NCBI GenBank assembly: GCA_024220525.1
Contig: JAMYWO010000051.1
Span: 163,651-198,441 of the forward strand
Source of the DNA: Cochliopodium minus
Lineage: Eukaryota; Discosea; Himatismenida; Cochliopodiidae
Reading direction: 5' to 3'
Length of the DNA: 34,791 nt
Position numbers and translations under genes: made by a program. Shown here piece by piece: positions 30,328 through 34,791 of the stretch. The notes beneath the pieces were generated by a model that worked only from the letters and a program-made list of their open reading frames with translations, had not been told where the DNA came from and searched no databases. Position 1 is the first letter of the stretch. Each line of letters opens with the position of its first letter.

Positions 30328-32892
30328 ATGCAAATTAACAAGAATAATCTTTACTTTATATCAAGCTATAGGAATCATTTGATCGAAAATCAAGGATATA
30401 CGGTTGGTAAATTAAATGAAAGCACCATAGAAAATAATTAAAAAATTGACCAATCAAAGGAAGAATAATGATTCATATAACAACAACATCATTAAAGATC
30501 AAATTTTAAAATTAAACATGTAGGAATATTCAACGAAGGAGATTTTATATTGGGAGGGATAGATGATTTGAAAGATGTTAAAGAGCTGATGGAGACAAAA
30601 AGGGAAGCAATGATCAAAACAAACAAGGAAAATGATTCATCTATCTTCTATTGCATGGCATTGAACAAAAATCTGGAAATAATAAAATATCTGATAGAAG
30701 AAGCGAAAATCAACATGTATTGCACAAACAAAAAAGGATTGACACCAATCCACTTTGCATTTTCGAACAACAAGCTGGAAATAGTGAAGTATCTGGTGGA
30801 AGAAAGAAAATTCGACATAAACATGAAAAGAGGGAACGAAATGAGTCCATTTCACATAGCTTGTGCTAAAAACAAGGAACTGGACGTTATAAAGTATTTG
30901 GTCGAAACAGCCAACTTGAAAAAGTTCGAGATAGTCAAGTTTGCGAGTAATACATTGGAGATAATAAAGTACATCTCTTCAAAGGAGATGGGAGGAGATC
31001 TGAAGTTCAAAAACCAAGAAGGAAACACGTTCCTTCATTTCGTGTGCGAGACGAACACGCTCGAAGTGGTAAGGTACTTGGTGGAAGTGGGAAAGTGCGA
31101 CGCAAAGGCGAAGAACAAAAATGGGTGCACTCCTTTTCACATCGCATGTGTGAGCAACAAAAACTTGGACGTGGTGAAGTATCTTGTCGAAAAGAAAAAG
31201 TGCAATGTCACCACGAAGAATGTGGATGGTTTAAATCCTTTACAAATGGCGTGCATTTCGAACAAGAATGAGGATATCATCAGGTACTTGGTAGAGGAAA
31301 GAAATTGCGATTTGAACGTGAGAAATAACAAGAAGAAAGAGTCTGCTATCTTGCTTTGTCTGAGGAACGGGTGTAACTTTGATCGGATCAAGTTTCTGGT
31401 GCAAATGAAAGCAGATGTGAATTCGAACAACATTGATGGGAAGGGTGTTACGGATTTGGTACTTCTTAGCGGGAATTATTCGAAAGCTCAGCAACAAGAA
31501 ATGATCAAATTCTTGGTGGGGGAGATGAAGTGCAAAATCATATTCAGCCAGTTTGACGTCAATACGACCTTCTTGAAAGTTTTTTATTTCAACAATGATG
31601 TGGCTTTGATGAGATACCTGATGGAAGAGTCTAATTGTGAGAAGAGCATTTCCATTGTCAACTACTTCAAGAGAAACAAGAACTTGGAGATCATCAAGTA
31701 CCTCGTGGAGGAAGCGAAATGTAGTTTGGACAAGGAAGATTTTGAAGGCTTTCTCCCTCTACAACTGGCTGTCTCTTTCAACAAGAACTTGGAGATCATC
31801 AAGTATTTGATCGAGAAAATGAATCTCGACTCCAAAAAATTGTCCGCTCTCAGACTAGACCGCATGGCCTGTTCTAACAAAAATTTGGAGGTCCTAAAGT
31901 ACCTTCTCTATGATCTCAAGCTCCCACTGATCAAAGAAGACAAGGCCAACCCTACCTCACATCTTTACCACGCGTGCAGGAGCAACAACAATGTGGCGAT
32001 GATGAAGTTTCTCATCGAGACTCTGGGCTGCGAAAAAAACTTTCGGACTGAATTTGGTTTTCCTCCGCTTTACTTTTCCCTCATGAACACCCGAAACACC
32101 ACCGTTTTCAAATACTTGGTTGCATCCAAGTGCAAGGTTGAGAATAAACACATTCGTTACGAGGATGGCAAAACCATTCTTGATCTTTATCTTTTAGGAT
32201 GCCCTGAAATCGATTTGTTCAAAATCAAGTATTTATTCGACGCAAAGTGTACCGTCACTAACCAGAATCTCAAAAGTGTGAAGAGTTCTACCATTTATAA
32301 ATTTTTTGTTTCAGCCTATAATGCTGGCATCAATAAAGCTAAGGTCAGATCTCTCATTTTGATTTTTCTTTCTAACAAAGTGGACTGGAACATTACTGAC
32401 AATTATAGCCAAGACTTAAAGTCCAAACTCTTTAAAGATATTCCTAAATTCAAAAAAGTATTCGAAAACGTCAAAAACGACGATTTGTGGAACCCCAATG
32501 AGCATCTTTACTTTTCTGATGACATTCAAAATTCTATTCTAACTTATTTAATATGTGTAAAAGTTCAACTGAGCAAGAACTTGCCTTTTAAAATCTCCAA
32601 ATACGTTAATTTTATGATTTTTAATTACTTTGTTTCTTCTACCCTTTTCCAACAAAATTCTGTTGACAAATTTTCAATAGTTCAGCAAGTCTTACATTTG
32701 AAGAACCAACAACTTGAAGAAAAAGACAACATGTTGAATCAAAATAAAAGAAAAATCGATCAAATCATCCAAGAAAAGGATAACGAGAAGAAAATTTTGA
32801 CAGAAGAAATTCTTCTTCTCAAAAAAGAAATAAATGAAAAAGATGAAAAGATAAAGCTTTTGGAAATTCTTTTAAAAGAAAAAGATAAATAA
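30328..32892 (+). CDS. Ankyrin-repeat protein with C-terminal coiled coil
   Basis: Two exons: 30328-30406 (MQINKNNLYFISSYRNHLIE) and 30524-32892; 815 aa. The upstream exon was chosen because the long frame has no ATG before its GGIDDLKDV start, and a TGTAG acceptor at 30521-30523 restores phase to GYTVGIFNEGDF. About 14-16 ankyrin-type units follow with a strong local consensus, N-K-x-LEIIKYLVEE (for example GLTPIHFAFSNNKLEIVKYL and GCTPFHIACVSNKNLDVVKY). The family mediates protein binding. Residues about 735-815 are a Lys/Glu coiled coil. Codon use is GC-richer in the middle repeats than at the ends. No enzymatic domain is seen. The next gene starts only 44 bp downstream. Confidence 0.88.
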
Positions 32893-32936
32893 AATTATTT
32901 ATAAAATGTAAAAAAAAAAAAAAAATAAAAAAAAAA

Positions 32937-33287
32937 ATGGAAAATAAAAAAGTTAAATTACTTTTACCACAACAACAAAAAGAAGAGACCGAGATTCTTA
33001 AAATAATGTTTCAAATCAACAAAATGATGGAAGTGATCAACTTTATGATAAGCTTTACCAAAGAGAATAGCGAGATGGGTAATTGCAATTATTTTTTTTA
33101 TTGGCAAATTTAAACTTTTGAAAAAATAAAAGAATGCAAGTTGATCGACCAAGAAATAGAGAATATGGAGAAATGGATCACAGAATGCAAATTAATGTTA
33201 CAATCCACACAAAAGATGGAAGAGAAAGTATTGATGGAGTTGTTGGTGATGTGTAGTCAAATATTATTGTCAGAAAAGAAAATTTAA
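32937..33287 (+). CDS. Small coiled-coil protein, 98 aa
   Basis: Two exons: 32937-33078 and 33133-33287, joined in phase 1 across a 54-bp intron. The product is all helical and Met/Glu/Lys-rich (MENKKVKLLLPQQQKEE, KLIDQEIENMEKWITECK), ending SEKKI. Family not recognised; subunits of coiled-coil assemblies such as tethers or kinetochore parts have this size and look. Its stop is 87 bp from the convergent RapGAP stop, and its start is 44 bp after the ankyrin stop. Confidence 0.7.
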
Positions 33288-33374
33288 TTAAAATTTTCAA
33301 AAATTTTTTATTTTATTACATTTTTAAATTTTAATTTTTACATTAAATTTTCTTTTCCATCAAAATTTTCTCTT

Positions 33375-34669
33375 CTATTTCTTCTTGTTGTTGGCAATGG
33401 AGTTGATGTTCTTCAAAAACATGGTCCTCATCTGCTGATCCTTGGAGTTCTTGATGGGATCGAACTGATCAAAAGCGACGCAACAACGCAAACAACAGCT
33501 CAAAATGAGAGAACGCAAGTGTTTGGAACTAACAGGACCAGAAGGGACAGAAGGAAAGTCATCGGGGAGCTTGAAACCTTTCTTGAGAGCAACCGAAACT
33601 TTATAAAAACTCTCCGAGCTAGTAGTTTTGTCATAGTCGGGAGCAACGACGAAGTACAGAGTGTTGGAGACGGATTGGGGCATCAAGGAAGGGTCGAAGG
33701 GCAGGGAGCCGTCTACGAAGACGATCACGCAGACGTCGTTGGAGATGTGTTTGGCTTTGCTGTGGCCCTCGTTGGTGGGAGGTGGCATCATGCTCACTAC
33801 GTGGTAAACTACTTCTGATTCTCCAAATATTCCGTGCTGTAAAGAATATGAAAAAAAATTTAATATAAAAAATAAAAAATAAAAAATAAAAAATAAAAAA
33901 TAAAAAATAAAAAATAAAAAATAAAAAATAAAAAATAAAAATTAAAAAATAAAAATCAAAAATCAAAAATAAACAAAAAATAAAAATTAAAAAATAAAAA
34001 ATAAATAAAAATTTTATTTTAAAAGAATAAATTCCAAAGAATTACCTTTAGGTAAATCGTTCTTTCTCCGCTGATGTTTTGGGGACTGATATCAAGCCCT
34101 CCACTGTAACCTTTGTGAGTGAGGAGCTTGACAGAGTCTCCTAACAATGAGAGGAAGTGGGTGTACTCTTTAGTTGTCTTGTAGTCTTTCTCGAACAAAT
34201 CTTTCAAGTTTGATCCATCAGGATAGTACAAGACCCCTGATAAAAAAAAAAGATTAATGAAAAAATAAAAATTAATATTAAAAAATCAAAAAAAGCACAA
34301 AAATGAACAAAAAAAAATAAAGATCAAAGAAAAATGATAAATGAAAATAATAAAAATTTTAAAAAAAAAAATATTGAGAAAAAATAAAAATTTATCAACA
34401 AAAAAAGAAATTTATTCTTAAAAATTAAAATGATTTTTTTTTTTAACCCATTTTGAATCTTTGATTATCCAAACCAAGAGTAAGCTCCATTTGGGAAATT
34501 TCCTTGACAATTTCCCCAAAGCTCGAGATTCTCTTGATCCAAGACTTTGAAGAGATTTTAGGGAACATCTCCTTCAATAATTGGGAGCCCGACTTGAACT
34601 TCTTGCCTGAGACGGGGTTGATTTTCTCGTCTGTTTTGGTTGGGGTCATAATGAGTATTCTTTGCGAAT
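33375..34669 (-). CDS. RapGAP, C-terminal part (exons 9-11)
   Basis: Exons 34669-34448, 34236-34046 and 33836-33375. The first begins at a CAG acceptor with two bases (AT) that complete a phase-1 codon. It opens with SQRILIMTPTKTDEK and runs LKEMFPKIS, then QRFKMGVLYYPDGS, EYTHFLSLLG and KGYSGGLDI, then HGIFGESEVVYHVVSMMP and KHISNDVCVIVFVDG. This is the core of a Rap/Ran-GAP domain. The Asn of HISNDV (residue 1101 in the joined protein) is the catalytic Asn thumb, so it should be active. A short tail ends NNKKK and TAG. No start codon fits upstream of the acceptor, because the beginning of the domain lies at the left edge of the window (188-532). Confidence 0.92.
33849..34016. repeat. (AAAAAAT)n/(AAAAAT)n array in RapGAP intron 10
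   Basis: About 165 bp of A-rich six- and seven-base units between exons at 33836 and 34046. T-rich on the sense strand. Confidence 0.9.
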
Positions 34670-34722
34670 CTGTTGATAAAAAAAGTAATGTCAAAAAACA
34701 AAAAATGAAAAATGAAAAATAA

Positions 34723-34791
34723 AAAATAAAAATAAAAATAAAAATAAAAATAAAAATAAAAATAAAAATAAAAATAAAAATAAAAATAAAA
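34723..34791. repeat. (AAAAAT)n array at right edge
   Basis: A 69-base array identical, in register, to bases 1-69. It lies in the RapGAP intron just upstream (sense strand) of the acceptor at 34670-34672. See the left-edge repeat. Confidence 0.95.

Noticed and set aside
33849-34016. Repeat arrays as CRISPR
   Set aside because: Units are six or seven bases with no spacers, inside introns of a eukaryotic gene.
1-34791. Ciliate-type or other altered genetic code
   Set aside because: TAA, TGA and TAG all end conserved proteins at expected lengths (LSm4, PhyH, myosin, RapGAP) and none is needed as sense.
1-34791. Organelle or bacterial plasmid as explanation for a circle
   Set aside because: Genes are nuclear-type with many spliceosomal introns and products such as LSm4 and SWI3.

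Overview
The window looks like nuclear DNA of an AT-rich, intron-dense protist that uses the standard genetic code; genes end in TAA, TGA and TAG. Exons are moderately AT-rich, while introns and spacers are close to pure A+T with many AAAAAT-type runs. Almost every gene has several short GT-AG introns. The gene content (RapGAP, myosin with a C-terminal RhoGAP, LRR-PP2C, degenerate Rab, ankyrin and Sel1 proteins) and the low GC suggest an amoeboid protist such as an Amoebozoan or Anaeramoeba-like lineage. That placement is an inference. I see no rRNA, tRNA, CRISPR, transposon or virus.

Layout, left to right. 188-4035 (-): N-terminal eight exons of a coiled-coil RapGAP that run off the left edge. 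4197-4512 (-): small three-exon ORF. 4512-5613 (-): LRR-type protein. 5826-7609 (+): TPR plus phytanoyl-CoA-dioxygenase-like enzyme. 7845-8606 (+): LSm4. 8716-11708 (-): SWI3/SMARCC chromatin remodelling subunit. 12269-15368 (+): LRR-PP2C protein. 15542-22743 (+): 18-exon myosin-RhoGAP. 23224-24197 (+): degenerate Rab-like GTPase. 24467-25542 (+): damaged or badly sequenced gene. 25769-27480 (+): FAM72-RING-TRAF zinc-finger protein. 27800-28824: gene relics, including a NIF3-like piece. 28814-30103 (-): Sel1-repeat protein. 30328-32892 (+): ankyrin-repeat protein. 32937-33287 (+): small coiled-coil protein. 33375-34669 (-): C-terminal three exons of a RapGAP that enters from the right edge.

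The most striking observation is that the two edge genes are the two halves of one RapGAP. The left half stops inside the GAP domain at a phase-1 donor, and the right half begins at the next residue of that domain with a matching acceptor. The first 69 and last 69 bases of the window are the same in-register AAAAAT array. The sequence therefore closes on itself as a circle of about 34.7 kb. It could be a real circular DNA, a unit of a tandem array, or an assembly-graph cycle through the repeat.

Several genes fit a common theme of actin, membrane and small-GTPase signalling: RapGAP, myosin-RhoGAP, pseudo-Rab and LRR-PP2C. LSm4, SWI3 and PHYH are housekeeping neighbours. The most novel architecture is FAM72 fused to a RING finger, which joins a family known for driving UNG2 degradation to a ubiquitin-ligase module in one chain. 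Exon coordinates were worked out by hand from splice sites and reading-frame continuity; every multi-exon model marked high confidence keeps phase through all its junctions.
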